This document shows positions 1 to 9,056 of a stretch of 64,000 nt of DNA, in pieces. Source of the DNA: Lachnospiraceae bacterium (GTDB lineage Bacteria; Bacillota; Clostridia; Lachnospirales; Lachnospiraceae). The notes beneath the pieces are model-generated. The model was given only the letters and a program-made list of their open reading frames with translations, had not been told where the DNA came from and made no database searches. Each line of letters starts with the position of its first letter. The stretch's first letter is position 1. The translations under genes were made by a program, and so were the position numbers. The stretch is from contig SVEF01000014.1 of the NCBI GenBank assembly GCA_015057585.1, positions 26,571-90,570 of the forward strand, read 5' to 3'.

Positions 1-1
1 T

Positions 2-679
2 ATTTCCATTAACGAAAGAATTGTCTTCTACTTAAAAAGGAATTACGGAATCGGCACAGATAGTTTTACACCGGGGGTTTGTAACCGCTTAGACAGGAAT
101 ACAACCGGACTTATTATCGCCGGGAAATCACTTCCTGGCCTGCAGGCAATGGCAGAACTGTTAAAACAGAAGACATTAGAAAAGTATTATCTGTGTATTG
201 TGTGGGGAGAACTGAAAGAGCCGGTGGCTTTAAAGGGATATTTGAAAAAGGATGAGGCGACCAATACAGTAGAGGTATTGACGGAGCAGGAACTTGCCCG
301 GCGAGGGGAATCGCCGGAAGCCTATGAAAGGATTGAAACGAGGGTGCGGCCGCTTCTTTTAAAGGACGGGTTTTCGTTACTCGCAATCCAACTGATTACA
401 GGCAAGACCCATCAGATCCGTGCGCATCTTGCCAGCATTGGGCTACCGATTTTAGGAGATACCAAGTATACGGGAAATCACCGTCTTGCAGAGGTAAATC
501 AGAAATACCACTTAAAATATCAGCTGTTACATGCGTATTTACTCAAGTTTCCGCAGACATCCGGAGCGCTTGCGGCGTTATCGGGGAAAACGGTTTCGGT
601 GAATCCTGCACCGAAGTTTTTACAGACGATGCAGGACATTTTCGGAACGACAGATGTAAGAGAACTGTGGAGACAATAG
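2..679 (+). CDS. RluA-family pseudouridine synthase, 5' truncated by the window edge
   Basis: The reading frame is open from base 2, so the start codon lies outside the window. It carries the RluA-family catalytic signature NRLDRNTTGL near residue 30 (usually HRLDxxTSG), with the aspartate that attacks uridine. The later TGKTHQIRAHLA block is the conserved RNA-binding and catalytic motif of the family. These enzymes isomerise uridines in 23S rRNA or tRNA. The C-terminal catalytic domain is complete; only the N-terminal part (S4 domain, if any) is missing. The gene ends 21 bp before recU, which suggests co-transcription. The sequence does not decide between RluC- and RluD-like function. Confidence 0.85.
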   Translation: MSINERIVFYLKRNYGIGTDSFTPGVCNRLDRNTTGLIIAGKSLPGLQAMAELLKQKTLEKYYLCIVWGELKEPVALKGYLKKDEATNTVEVLTEQELARRGESPEAYERIETRVRPLLLKDGFSLLAIQLITGKTHQIRAHLASIGLPILGDTKYTGNHRLAEVNQKYHLKYQLLHAYLLKFPQTSGALAALSGKTVSVNPAPKFLQTMQDIFGTTDVRELWRQ

Positions 680-700
680 CGACAGAAAAGAGGATTTTAT

Positions 701-1237
701 ATGCCATCCTGGAATTCAAGAGGATTAAGAGGTTCTGCACTGGAAGAACTGATCAATATGACCAATGAAAAATACAGAGAGAACCGGCTGGCGCTGATTC
801 AGAAGGTGCCGACGCCGATTACACCGGTACAGATGGACCAGGAAACCAGACACATTACACTTGCCTATTTTGAGCAGAAGAGTACCGTTGACTATATTGG
901 TGTGGTGCAGGGAGTTCCGGTTTGTTTTGATGCCAAGGAATGTGCGGCAGATACCTTTGCATTACAAAATCTGCATGCCCACCAGGTGGCGTTTATGGAG
1001 GATTTTGAACGTCAGGGTGGCGTGGCGTTCTTACTGATTTATTATTCGAAAAAGGAACGCTATTTTTATTTACGTTTTGCTAAAATGAAGGAATTCTGGA
1101 ACCGTATGGAACAGGGAGGCAGAAAGAGTTTCCGATTTGAAGAAATCGAAGAAGAATATGAAATTCCAAAAGGACACGGGGCTTTGGTTCCGTATCTGAT
1201 ACCGTTACAAAAAGATTTAGAAAACCGTGAAGAATAA
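701..1237 (+). CDS. recU: Holliday junction resolvase RecU
   Basis: This 178-residue protein matches RecU, the Firmicutes nuclease that resolves Holliday junctions during recombination and chromosome segregation. The nuclease core is visible as STVDYIGV followed by CFDAKE: the Asp, Glu and Lys fit the PD-(D/E)xK metal site. The N-terminal SRGLRGSALEELI segment is typical. It is slightly shorter than Bacillus RecU (about 200 residues), mainly at the N-terminus. It follows the pseudouridine synthase gene closely and is followed by a strong terminator. The usual partner ponA is not adjacent. Confidence 0.92.
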   Translation: MPSWNSRGLRGSALEELINMTNEKYRENRLALIQKVPTPITPVQMDQETRHITLAYFEQKSTVDYIGVVQGVPVCFDAKECAADTFALQNLHAHQVAFMEDFERQGGVAFLLIYYSKKERYFYLRFAKMKEFWNRMEQGGRKSFRFEEIEEEYEIPKGHGALVPYLIPLQKDLENREE

Positions 1238-1246
1238 GAGATTATT

Positions 1247-1285
1247 CCGGTACGTCCCAATGGTATGGGATGTACCGGATTTTTT
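1247..1285 (+). terminator. Rho-independent terminator after recU
   Basis: CCGGTACGTCCCA pairs with TGGGATGTACCGG across a 6-base loop, followed by six T residues. It separates the recU transcript from the his promoter. Confidence 0.9.
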
Positions 1286-1326
1286 GGTTTTGAAGACTGA
1301 TCCGGTAAAATAATACGGTAAAGCCC

Positions 1327-1355
1327 TTGACAGTAGGATTTTACTGTATTATAAT
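1327..1355 (+). promoter_or_regulatory. Perfect sigma-A promoter of the his operon
   Basis: TTGACA at 1327-1332 and TATAAT at 1350-1355, separated by exactly 17 bp. Transcription should begin near 1362, giving a leader of about 90 nt. I see no T-box or His-rich leader peptide in it. An 8-bp tandem repeat GCTACCAC GCTACCAC occupies 1379-1394. Confidence 0.88.
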
Positions 1356-1453
1356 TCGAATATTATATACGTTATTATGCTACCACGCTACCACAATAAA
1401 GCGCGGCGCGAGTAACAAGATAAATACGCTGAAACAAGCAGAATGGAGGGCCT

Positions 1454-2635
1454 ATGAGAGACGTGTTATTGCATACTCCGGAAGGGGTAAGAGATTGTTA
1501 CAATTCCGAATTTGAAAGAAAGGAAGGCATGGAACATCAGGTGAAAGTTACCATGCAGTCTTACGGTTTCCATCAACTCATGACCCCTACCTTTGAATAT
1601 TTTGAGATCTTTCATAAAGAAAGAGGCACAGTGTCTTCAAGAGAAATGTATAAATTTGTAGACCGTGACGGTGAAACACTTGTGTTGCGTCCGGACATGA
1701 CACCTCAGGCGGCCAGATGTGTGGCAAAATATTATAAACAGGAGACTATGCCAATCCGGCTGTTTTATCACGGAAGTGTTTTTGTAAATTATTCGGAACA
1801 TCAGGGGAAATTAAAGGAAAGTACGCAGTTGGGAGCCGAACTGTATAACGACTCATCGGTAGAAGCAGATGCGGAGATGGCGGCACTGATGATTGACTGT
1901 TTACGGGCGGCCGGGCTGAAAAAGTTTCAGGTAGTTGTCGGTCAGGCAGACTTTTTCAGGGCACTTGCGGAAGAAGCAAATTTGACGGAGGAAGAGACCG
2001 GAGAACTACAGAATCTGATTGAAATGAAAAACGTATTTGCTGTGGAACAGATTCTTTCTGAGAAAGAGATATCAGAGGAACTGAAAGATATTTTCAGCAA
2101 ACTTTCGACGCACTTTGGGTCAATTGAGACCATACATTTAATGAAACAGATGACAAAGAATCAACGTGCCATTTCCAGCCTGGAACGGTTGTGCGCATTT
2201 TATGATGTGATGTGTGATTATGGGAAAGAGGCATACATTTCTTTTGATTTGGGAATGTTAAGCCGGTTTAATTATTACACAGGAGTGATTTTCCGCGCAT
2301 ACACGTACGGAACCGGAGATGTAATTGCGGCAGGAGGCAGATATGACAAACTGGTAGCGCAGTTTGGCAAGGAAGCCCCGGCCATTGGGATTGCCGTTTA
2401 TGCGGATCAGATTATGACGGCACTTATGAGGCAGGGATTACAAAAACAGCCGGAGGCGGACGGAGTGCTTCTTGTTTATTCTGCGGCAAACAGAAAAAAG
2501 GCGGTTTCATTGGCGGAAAGGCTCCGCGCGGAAGGAAAAAAGGTGACCTTGCTGGAAAAGGAAACATATAGAGAGCAGGAACTTTCCGATTATGCGAAGA
2601 GAAATGGCATTTCAGAAATTGTAGAGTGTGATTAA
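1454..2635 (+). CDS. hisZ: ATP phosphoribosyltransferase regulatory subunit HisZ
   Basis: HisZ is a catalytically inactive relative of histidyl-tRNA synthetase that forms the regulatory half of the hetero-octameric first enzyme of histidine synthesis. The 393-residue protein begins LLHTPEGVRD and shows class II synthetase-like motifs (VLRPDMTPQAAR, then AAGGRYDKLVAQFG), but it is shorter than HisS and lacks the C-terminal anticodon-binding domain in full length. The start at 1454 has GGAGGG four bases upstream. It opens the his operon and precedes the short-form hisG that needs it. A true hisS is less likely given the length and neighbours. Confidence 0.93.
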   Translation: MRDVLLHTPEGVRDCYNSEFERKEGMEHQVKVTMQSYGFHQLMTPTFEYFEIFHKERGTVSSREMYKFVDRDGETLVLRPDMTPQAARCVAKYYKQETMPIRLFYHGSVFVNYSEHQGKLKESTQLGAELYNDSSVEADAEMAALMIDCLRAAGLKKFQVVVGQADFFRALAEEANLTEEETGELQNLIEMKNVFAVEQILSEKEISEELKDIFSKLSTHFGSIETIHLMKQMTKNQRAISSLERLCAFYDVMCDYGKEAYISFDLGMLSRFNYYTGVIFRAYTYGTGDVIAAGGRYDKLVAQFGKEAPAIGIAVYADQIMTALMRQGLQKQPEADGVLLVYSAANRKKAVSLAERLRAEGKKVTLLEKETYREQELSDYAKRNGISEIVECD

Positions 2636-2663
2636 GCCGGTAAACAGGCGGAAATGAGGAACT

Positions 2664-3302
2664 ATGGAGTATTTGACATTTGCATTGGCAAAAGGGCGTC
2701 TTGCAACAAAGACAATGGAAATACTGGAGTCCATCGGCATTACCTGTGAGGAAATGAAGGATAAGGATTCCAGGAAGTTGATTTTTGTCAATGAAGAGAA
2801 AAAGTTGAAATTCTTTCTGGCAAAAGCAAGCGATGTTCCGACGTATGTAGAGTATGGTGCGGCGGACATCGGAGTTGTCGGAAGAGATACGATTTTAGAA
2901 GAAGACAGGCACATTTACGAAGTGTTGGATTTAAATATCGGCAGATGCCGTATGTGTGTGGCAGGACCGGAGTCGGCAAAGGAACTGCTTCAGAGCGGAC
3001 AGTTAATCCGGGTGGCGACGAAGTATCCGAAAATTGCAAAGGATTACTTTTTTCATAAAAAGCACCAGACGGTAGAAATTATCAAATTGAACGGTTCGGT
3101 AGAATTGGCACCGATTGTCGGTTTGTCAGAAGTCATTGTTGATATTGTGGAAACAGGGACAACCTTAAAGGAAAACGGCCTTTCTGTCCTGGAAGAAATC
3201 TTACCGTTATCGGCAAGAATGGTAGTAAATCCGGTCAGTATGAAGATGGAACATGAACGGATTGCAGACATTATTGAAAAACTGCGACACCGTGGCGAGT
3301 AG
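2664..3302 (+). CDS. hisG: ATP phosphoribosyltransferase, short form
   Basis: HisG condenses ATP with PRPP, the committed step of histidine synthesis, in the cytoplasm. At 212 residues it is the short form (HisG_S), which lacks the C-terminal allosteric domain and depends on HisZ, encoded immediately upstream. The start [13 protein letters not shown], the substrate-binding ADIGVVGRD segment and the PRPP-loop region [14 protein letters not shown] are all present. It lies 28 bp after hisZ and 36 bp before the likely hisD start. Confidence 0.95.
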   Translation: MEYLTFALAKGRLATKTMEILESIGITCEEMKDKDSRKLIFVNEEKKLKFFLAKASDVPTYVEYGAADIGVVGRDTILEEDRHIYEVLDLNIGRCRMCVAGPESAKELLQSGQLIRVATKYPKIAKDYFFHKKHQTVEIIKLNGSVELAPIVGLSEVIVDIVETGTTLKENGLSVLEEILPLSARMVVNPVSMKMEHERIADIIEKLRHRGE

Positions 3303-3338
3303 GAGTCTGCTGAAAACAACGGAATGGAGAATGAAAAC

Positions 3339-4640
3339 ATGAGAATACTGACATTAAATGAAGAGAATAAGAAGAATATTTTGGAGAATCTGTTAAAGAG
3401 GAGCCCAAACCAGTATGAGGAACAGACAAAGGCAGTGGCAGAAATACTGGATGCGGTAAAAACAAGAAAGGATGAGGCTCTGTTTGAGTATACCAAACGG
3501 TTTGACCGGGCAAATCTCTCGGCAGAGACCATACGGGTGACAGAAGAGGAAATTGCGGATGCCTATGGGAAATTGCCAAAGGAGGTACTTGAAGTTATCC
3601 GGAAAGCGGCGAACAACATCCGTATTTACCACGAAAAGCAGAAACAGTACAGCTGGTTTGATTCGGACCCGTCCGGCGTGATTTTAGGACAGAAGGTGAC
3701 ATCTATCGGTGCGGTCGGTGTATATGTGCCGGGAGGAAAGGCGGCATATCCATCCTCTGTTTTGATGAATGTGATTCCTGCCAAGGTGGCGGGAGTGGAG
3801 CGGATTGCCATGGTGACTCCGCCCGGACCGGACGGAACGGTATACGAAGGAACTTTGGTCGCAGCAAAAGAAGCGGGAGTTACGGAGATTTATAAAGTGG
3901 GAGGCGCGCAGGCAATCGCAGCACTTGCGTTTGGTACAGAGAGCATTGCAAAAGTGGATAAGATTGTCGGACCGGGGAATATTTATGTGGCGCTGGCCAA
4001 AAAAGCGGTATATGGTCATGTAAGTATCGATTCGGTAGCCGGTCCAAGTGAAATTCTGGTGCTTGCGGATGAAACCGCGAATCCGACCTATGTGGCGGCA
4101 GATTTGTTGTCCCAGGCGGAGCATGATGAACTTGCCAGTGCGATTCTGGTTACTACAAGTAAAGAACTTGCGGAAACGGTGGCAAAAGAAGCAGACCGTT
4201 TTGTGGCGCAGTTATCCAGAAAGGATATTTTGGAAAAATCACTTGATAACTACGGATATCTTTTAGTAGCGGATTCTATGACGGATGCATTGGATGCGGT
4301 GAATGAAATTGCATCAGAGCATTTGGAAATCATAACAAAGGATCCGTTCCAGACGATGACAAAGGTAAAGAATGCCGGTGCCATTTTCCTTGGTGAGTAT
4401 GCAAGTGAACCGCTGGGGGATTACTTTGCAGGGCCGAATCATGTGCTTCCGACCAACGGAACGGCAAAGTTTTTTTCTCCGCTTTCCGTGGATGATTTTA
4501 TTAAGAAGTCCAGTATCATTTCTTACTCCAGGGAAGCACTTGAACCGGTGTATGAGGATATTATCCGGTTTGCAAAGGCAGAAGGACTGACAGCACATGC
4601 CAACTCCATAGCAGTGAGATTCGGAAAAGAAGTGAAATGA
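3339..4640 (+). CDS. hisD: Histidinol dehydrogenase
   Basis: HisD is the zinc- and NAD-dependent enzyme that oxidises histidinol to histidine in two steps. Family blocks seen are YVPGGKAAYPSSVLMN, VDSVAGPSEILVLAD, LSQAEHDELASA and GPNHVLPTNGTAKFFSPLSV, which hold the catalytic Glu/His pair and zinc ligands. I prefer the ATG at 3339 because GGAGA lies 8 bases before it; an in-frame ATG at 3324 has no convincing ribosome site. The product is 433 residues, normal for the family. It is followed 13-22 bp later by hisB. Confidence 0.95.
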   Translation: MRILTLNEENKKNILENLLKRSPNQYEEQTKAVAEILDAVKTRKDEALFEYTKRFDRANLSAETIRVTEEEIADAYGKLPKEVLEVIRKAANNIRIYHEKQKQYSWFDSDPSGVILGQKVTSIGAVGVYVPGGKAAYPSSVLMNVIPAKVAGVERIAMVTPPGPDGTVYEGTLVAAKEAGVTEIYKVGGAQAIAALAFGTESIAKVDKIVGPGNIYVALAKKAVYGHVSIDSVAGPSEILVLADETANPTYVAADLLSQAEHDELASAILVTTSKELAETVAKEADRFVAQLSRKDILEKSLDNYGYLLVADSMTDALDAVNEIASEHLEIITKDPFQTMTKVKNAGAIFLGEYASEPLGDYFAGPNHVLPTNGTAKFFSPLSVDDFIKKSSIISYSREALEPVYEDIIRFAKAEGLTAHANSIAVRFGKEVK

Positions 4641-4662
4641 CAAACGGAAGGGAGTGTGCAAA

Positions 4663-5250
4663 ATGCGTTGCGTACAGATAGAACGTAAGACAAAAGAAAC
4701 AGAGATTGTGATGGAACTGAATTTAGACGGGAGCGGACAGGCAGAAATATCTACGGGAATTGGATTTTTTGACCATATGTTGGCCTCCTTTGCGAAACAC
4801 GGCTTTTTTGATTTAAAAGTGAGCGTAAAGGGCGATTTGGATGTGGATTGTCATCATACGATAGAAGATACCGGAATTGTCCTTGGAAACGCAATTGCAA
4901 AAGCACTCGGCGACAAGGCAGGAATCAAGCGTTACGGAAATGACATTCTTCCGATGGACGAGACACTTGTTCTTTGTGCGGTAGATTTGTGCGGAAGACC
5001 GTATCTGAAGTTTGATATGACGTTTACCGTGGAGAAAGTGGGAAACTTTGATACGGAAATGGTAAAAGAGTTTTTCTATGCGGTATCATATTCGGCAGGG
5101 ATGAATCTGCACATAAAACAATTGGACGGTACCAATAACCATCATTTGATTGAGGCCGCATTTAAGGCGTTTTCCCGGGCGCTTGATACAGCAACACAGA
5201 CTGACCCGAGAATCCAGGGAGTACTTTCCGCAAAAGGAGCATTGATATGA
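4663..5250 (+). CDS. hisB: Imidazoleglycerol-phosphate dehydratase
   Basis: HisB (monofunctional, 195 residues) removes water from imidazole glycerol phosphate. It has the duplicated metal-binding repeats: FFDHMLASFAKHG with DCHHTIEDTGI, and later NNHHLIEAAFKAF. The ATG at 4663 is chosen because GGAAGGGA sits about 9 bases upstream; a GTG at 4654 overlaps that ribosome site. The stop overlaps the hisA start (ATGA), so the two are probably translationally coupled. hisH, which often sits between hisB and hisA, is missing here. Confidence 0.95.
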   Translation: MRCVQIERKTKETEIVMELNLDGSGQAEISTGIGFFDHMLASFAKHGFFDLKVSVKGDLDVDCHHTIEDTGIVLGNAIAKALGDKAGIKRYGNDILPMDETLVLCAVDLCGRPYLKFDMTFTVEKVGNFDTEMVKEFFYAVSYSAGMNLHIKQLDGTNNHHLIEAAFKAFSRALDTATQTDPRIQGVLSAKGALI

Positions 5251-5963
5251 GATTATATCCGGCAATTGATATGAAAGACGGCAAATGTGTACGTTTACGA
5301 CAGGGGCTGTTTGATGAAAAGACAGTTTATGCGGAGGAACCGTACCGGGTGGCAATGGAGTTCGAAGCAGCAGGAGCAAAATTTTTGCATCTGGTGGATT
5401 TGGACGGAGCATTGCTTGGTGCAGGAGCAAATGATGCGGCATTAAGACAGATTATAGAACATGTCAGCATTCCGGTCGAAATCGGAGGCGGAATCCGTAC
5501 GGTGCAGGACATCGAACGGAAACTTTCCATGGGGGTGGCCCGGGTCATTCTCGGGACAAAGGCAGTGGAGAGTCCCGAATTTGTGAAAAGAGCGGTAGAA
5601 CAGTTCGGAACTGAAAAAATTGTGGTGGGAATCGACGCAAAAGATGGTATGGTGGCAATCAAAGGTTGGGAAACCGTGAGCAATGCGGAAGCGGTTGATT
5701 TGGCACTTCATATGAAAGAATTGGGTGTGAAAACCATCATTTATACCGATATTGCCAAGGACGGAATGCTATGCGGACCTAATGTGGGGCAGACAGCCAG
5801 ACTTGTGGAAACCACAGGGCTTAACATTGTGGCCTCGGGCGGAGTGTCCTGTATGGAGGACTTAGAGCAACTGGAGAGCATCGGCGTAGAAGGCGCGATT
5901 CTCGGCAAAGCGATTTATGAGAAAAAAGTGGATTTAAAAGGTGCCGTTGCAAGATTTTGTTGA
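5247..5963 (+). CDS. hisA: ProFAR isomerase (HisA)
   Basis: HisA is a TIM-barrel enzyme converting ProFAR to PRFAR. The N-terminal LYPAIDMKDGKCVRL (first catalytic Asp), the phosphate-binding EIGGGIRTV, the second catalytic region VVGIDAKDG and the C-terminal VASGGVSCMEDL are all visible in 238 residues. The ATG at 5247 overlaps the hisB stop, with AAAGGAG just upstream. The IDMKDG beginning favours HisA over HisF (which begins IPCLDV). No HisF follows, unlike most his operons. Confidence 0.93.
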   Translation: MRLYPAIDMKDGKCVRLRQGLFDEKTVYAEEPYRVAMEFEAAGAKFLHLVDLDGALLGAGANDAALRQIIEHVSIPVEIGGGIRTVQDIERKLSMGVARVILGTKAVESPEFVKRAVEQFGTEKIVVGIDAKDGMVAIKGWETVSNAEAVDLALHMKELGVKTIIYTDIAKDGMLCGPNVGQTARLVETTGLNIVASGGVSCMEDLEQLESIGVEGAILGKAIYEKKVDLKGAVARFC

Positions 5964-5996
5964 TTTAAACGGCGCAGAAGAGAGTGGTGAGAAAAA

Positions 5997-7034
5997 ATGA
6001 GTCAGAAAAAACTGTGTTGTATTAATGCGCAGGGAGAAGTGCAGGAGCGTGTCCTGGCCCGCATACAGGAATCGGAAAAAAACGGAGAGAGTACAGTCTT
6101 TGTTTATAATTATTCCGCGGACGAATTAGAGAGAGAAGGTTTCATCCTGTTTTTACGGGAATTGACGGAATCCGTGGACATTTCCGTGTTTGCGGGATGT
6201 TATGTCAGCAGGCTGGAAGATGTAAAAAAAGTATATTATGCCGGTGCCAAAAAGGTGGTCCTGGTCCGGGATGCCCTGGCGGATGAGTCTTTGATTAAAC
6301 AGGCAGACACCAAATTTGGTGAGGAGGCCATTTTGGTGTTTGATACAACGGCTCAGGCTGTTGCGTATTTATCGGAAGAACAATCGGCAGAACAGGTAGG
6401 AATACCGGAATGTGAGGTCCCGTTTTCCACTTTGAAGAAGGGACCGGACGGATTGGTGCCGGTGATTGTGCAGGATTATAAAACAAATGAAGTTTTGATG
6501 CTTGCATACATGAACGAAGAAGCGTATAATTGTACCATACGTACAGGAACGATGACCTATTATTCCAGAAGCAGAAATGAACTCTGGATGAAAGGTGCGA
6601 CTTCGGGACATTATCAGTATGTAAAGGCATTGTCGGTGGACTGTGATAATGATACGCTGTTAGCGAAAGTAAAACAGATTGGCGCAGCCTGTCATACCGG
6701 AAACAGGACCTGTTTTTATCGTGATCTGATAAAGACCGAGTGGGAGACAGAAGAGGCTTCCGCTATTCTGGAAAAGATTTATGCCACAGTGATGGACCGT
6801 AAAGCAAATCCAAAAGAAGGTTCCTATACGAATTACCTGTTTGATAAGGGTATCGATAAGATATTAAAAAAATGCGGTGAGGAAGCAACGGAAATCGTCA
6901 TTGCTGCAAAAAATCCGGACAAATCGGAAGTGAAATACGAGATTGCGGATTTTCTGTATCATGTGACGGTACTGATGGCAGAGTGTGGACTGGATTGGAA
7001 GGACGTCTTTGCTGAACTTGCAAACCGTGATTAA
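5997..7034 (+). CDS. hisIE: HisIE bifunctional cyclohydrolase/pyrophosphohydrolase with an extra N-terminal HisF/HisA-like half barrel
   Basis: Residues about 155-245 form phosphoribosyl-AMP cyclohydrolase ([29 protein letters not shown] block, then the zinc cysteines around DCDNDTLL and [13 protein letters not shown]). Residues about 255-345 form phosphoribosyl-ATP pyrophosphohydrolase ([24 protein letters not shown]). Normal HisIE has about 200-240 residues; this one has 345. Residues 1-140 are extra. They include [20 protein letters not shown] followed by [10 protein letters not shown] and [10 protein letters not shown], which read like beta strands 3-4 of HisF (GGGIRSLEDVRRLLLAGADKV). The first catalytic Asp position reads Asn (CCINAQ), so this half barrel is probably not catalytic. 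The comparison is from memory of the families. Confidence 0.9.
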   Translation: MSQKKLCCINAQGEVQERVLARIQESEKNGESTVFVYNYSADELEREGFILFLRELTESVDISVFAGCYVSRLEDVKKVYYAGAKKVVLVRDALADESLIKQADTKFGEEAILVFDTTAQAVAYLSEEQSAEQVGIPECEVPFSTLKKGPDGLVPVIVQDYKTNEVLMLAYMNEEAYNCTIRTGTMTYYSRSRNELWMKGATSGHYQYVKALSVDCDNDTLLAKVKQIGAACHTGNRTCFYRDLIKTEWETEEASAILEKIYATVMDRKANPKEGSYTNYLFDKGIDKILKKCGEEATEIVIAAKNPDKSEVKYEIADFLYHVTVLMAECGLDWKDVFAELANRD

Positions 7035-7069
7035 TAAGCGGCGGATGAGCCGGAAAACGGAGGTAAGGT

Positions 7070-7189
7070 ATGGATTTTTTAGTGGAGTTTATTCAGTCTT
7101 CGATTCAGTATGTGTTGATGCTTGCATTGGCAGTGGGGTGTTTCTGCCTGGGAGCAGCATTTTCTAAGCGTAAGAAGAAAAAGAAATAA
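7070..7189 (+). CDS. 39-residue single-span membrane peptide
   Basis: A short reading frame starts at ATG 7070 behind a good ribosome site (GGAGGTAA, 7059-7066) and ends at TAA 7187. It encodes one hydrophobic span (about residues 12-32, rich in Leu, Ala, Val and Cys) and a very basic end, SKRKKKKK. The topology rule predicts the C-terminus inside the cell. It is the last gene before the his terminator, 35 bp after hisIE, so it is transcribed with the operon. I do not recognise the family, and no function can be assigned. Confidence 0.6.
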   Translation: MDFLVEFIQSSIQYVLMLALAVGCFCLGAAFSKRKKKKK

Positions 7190-7208
7190 TATGTGAAACC
7201 AAAAAGAA

Positions 7209-7240
7209 GCCATGCAGATTTGTAGCCTGCATGGCTTTTT
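7209..7240. terminator. Bidirectional terminator between his operon and methyltransferase
   Basis: GCCATGCAG pairs with CTGCATGGC across a 9-base loop. T runs follow on both strands (TTTTT on plus, TTCTTTTT on minus), so it can end both convergent transcripts. Confidence 0.88.
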
Positions 7241-7251
7241 CTATCAACGAA

Positions 7252-8922
7252 TCAATCGTCGGCATAACGCAAAAGAATGGCTTTTTCTGCCTCGGTCAAT
7301 TGATATATATCGGTAATGAAAGCATCCAGCTCCTGCATCAGTATATGGTATTCATCGCAGTTTGCTTCGGTCTGCAGCAGTTTGTCTACATAAGAAAGTA
7401 CCGCGGTTTGAACCGGTTCGGATGCGTAGGGAATCGGAATGGTTTCTAAGTGGGAACGCAGGATTTTTACCGAGGAAAACTGCGTTTCAAACAGAAACTG
7501 TGCAACCGGGGAATTTAAGATTGCCATTACATATTTCACGGAAAGCCCCGGAATGCGCGGAATCACGATATTACAGCTGTTAAGTGAAAGTAAACCGGTA
7601 GTGTCGTATGCAAACATAAGGTGTCGGTTGATAAAACGGTAAAAGAGTTTTTCCTTTGCCCGGTAGAGATACTCCGGTGCGGTCTGTTGAAACGCATCCG
7701 GAAGAAACTTTATATAACCGGAGTGGGACAAAATGTGATATTTGTCGATATCGGTTCCTTTTATGACCGGCTCGGCGCCATCGGACGGCTTAGTCAGAAG
7801 CAGGGCTTCGTTGTTCCCGGTTACGATGCCGAGGGCAAAATCGGCGTTTCCTTTTAATGTAACGCAATTCGGTGTTTGTTTGATTTTTTCGGACAACCGG
7901 TATTCTTCTTCGGACAGAGCAAAAGAAAAGGCGTTTCCGAAAGAAGCAGAGCGGTTCGTTTGTATCGTGTAAGTCCTTTGTTTGGTAATGACAGTGGCGC
8001 CTTTATAAAAAGAGTCTGCCACTTTTTTCTTTAAGGTAAAAATGATGCTCGGACAGTAAACATTCTTAAAAGCATCTCCAAGGTACTCGACAGAAAGTGC
8101 GGTACAGGAGTCTGACAATAATTTACGGACCGGAGCATGCATCCGGACGGACAAAACGGCCTCCGGGAGCACAAATGCGAGAATTCCGCCCGGAGAGAGC
8201 AGATGCAGTGAGTTTTCTATAAACAAGTCAAAGATATCAATGCCTTTTTTTTCGGCGCATACAAAACGGCTCCGATATACATTTTTCTTTTCTTTATCCA
8301 GTAAGGAACCCCATGGAGGATTGCCTAAAATGATATCGTAATGATATGTTTCTGAAGTGCCTGTAAAACCTGACAAATAATCGGATACAGTGAAGTTGCG
8401 ATAGAGAATGTCCAGGTCCTCTTTTGTCTTAATCCGGTATTTCAGTGCCAGATTGATTCTTGTCAGGGCAATGCAAAGCGGATCGATATCATTGCCAAAC
8501 AAACGATGTAACGGAATGGATGACGGTAATTGCTGCAAAAAGATACCGGTGCCGCAGGAGGGGTCAAAAAATGTCCCGGAAAGAGCTTCATTTGGCAAGT
8601 GGGTAAAGATCAGGCGTCGGCTTACGGAAGCCGGAGTATAAAAAGCCCCGGATTGTTTGCGGTTTTCTATATGCACCAGGGATTGGTACAAAAGACCAAG
8701 CACGTCTTCATTTTCAGAATAGGTATAGGTAAAATCATTAATTTCCGGATGCTTATCACAGAAAGCGTGATAGGCAGAGGAAGAAACCAGATCTTCCAAA
8801 AGCACGTCACAACCGGTCAGGTTTGCCTGCAAAAAGAGCTGCTGTGCACAGTGGCGCAGCAGATAAGGAATGGTGGTTTTTAATTGATCCGGTTGAAGCA
8901 TAGGATGCTTGTTTTTTTTCAT
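7252..8922 (-). CDS. Orphan N6-adenine DNA methyltransferase (Eco57I/TaqI-like)
   Basis: This 556-residue protein has the gamma-class adenine methyltransferase motifs: GAFYTPASVSRRL (motif X), FFDPSCGTGIFL (motif I, AdoMet binding) and ILGNPPWGS (motif IV, NPPW catalytic loop). The C-terminal half (about residues 370-530, with VIKGTDIDKY and AKEKLFYRF-type segments) resembles the TaqI-like target-recognition domain. I see no nuclease PD-(D/E)xK motif at the N-terminus and no restriction gene nearby, so it looks like a solitary methyltransferase or the remnant of a type II/IIG system. It lies convergent to the his operon and upstream of the tyrS T-box, as an island between housekeeping genes. 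Target sequence cannot be predicted. Confidence 0.88.
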   Translation of the reverse strand: MKKNKHPMLQPDQLKTTIPYLLRHCAQQLFLQANLTGCDVLLEDLVSSSAYHAFCDKHPEINDFTYTYSENEDVLGLLYQSLVHIENRKQSGAFYTPASVSRRLIFTHLPNEALSGTFFDPSCGTGIFLQQLPSSIPLHRLFGNDIDPLCIALTRINLALKYRIKTKEDLDILYRNFTVSDYLSGFTGTSETYHYDIILGNPPWGSLLDKEKKNVYRSRFVCAEKKGIDIFDLFIENSLHLLSPGGILAFVLPEAVLSVRMHAPVRKLLSDSCTALSVEYLGDAFKNVYCPSIIFTLKKKVADSFYKGATVITKQRTYTIQTNRSASFGNAFSFALSEEEYRLSEKIKQTPNCVTLKGNADFALGIVTGNNEALLLTKPSDGAEPVIKGTDIDKYHILSHSGYIKFLPDAFQQTAPEYLYRAKEKLFYRFINRHLMFAYDTTGLLSLNSCNIVIPRIPGLSVKYVMAILNSPVAQFLFETQFSSVKILRSHLETIPIPYASEPVQTAVLSYVDKLLQTEANCDEYHILMQELDAFITDIYQLTEAEKAILLRYADD

Positions 8923-9021
8923 CGTGAGTATCCCTTCTTGGATGAATCAGGTTTTGCAATCGATGTGGTTACAGTACAGATTATGGGTGAAAAAAAAGGG
9001 AAAGTCAAGGTAAAATATGCC

Positions 9022-9050
9022 TTGACAAATAAATTGCAAGTGGCTATAAT
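9022..9050 (+). promoter_or_regulatory. Perfect sigma-A promoter of tyrS
   Basis: TTGACA at 9022-9027, 17-bp spacer, TATAAT at 9045-9050. The predicted start near 9057 coincides with the beginning of the T-box leader. Confidence 0.9.
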
Positions 9051-9056
9051 GGCACT

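Noticed and set aside
1362..1453. His leader peptide or T-box before hisZ
   Set aside because: The leader is about 90 nt, with no T-box motif, no run of His codons and no terminator.
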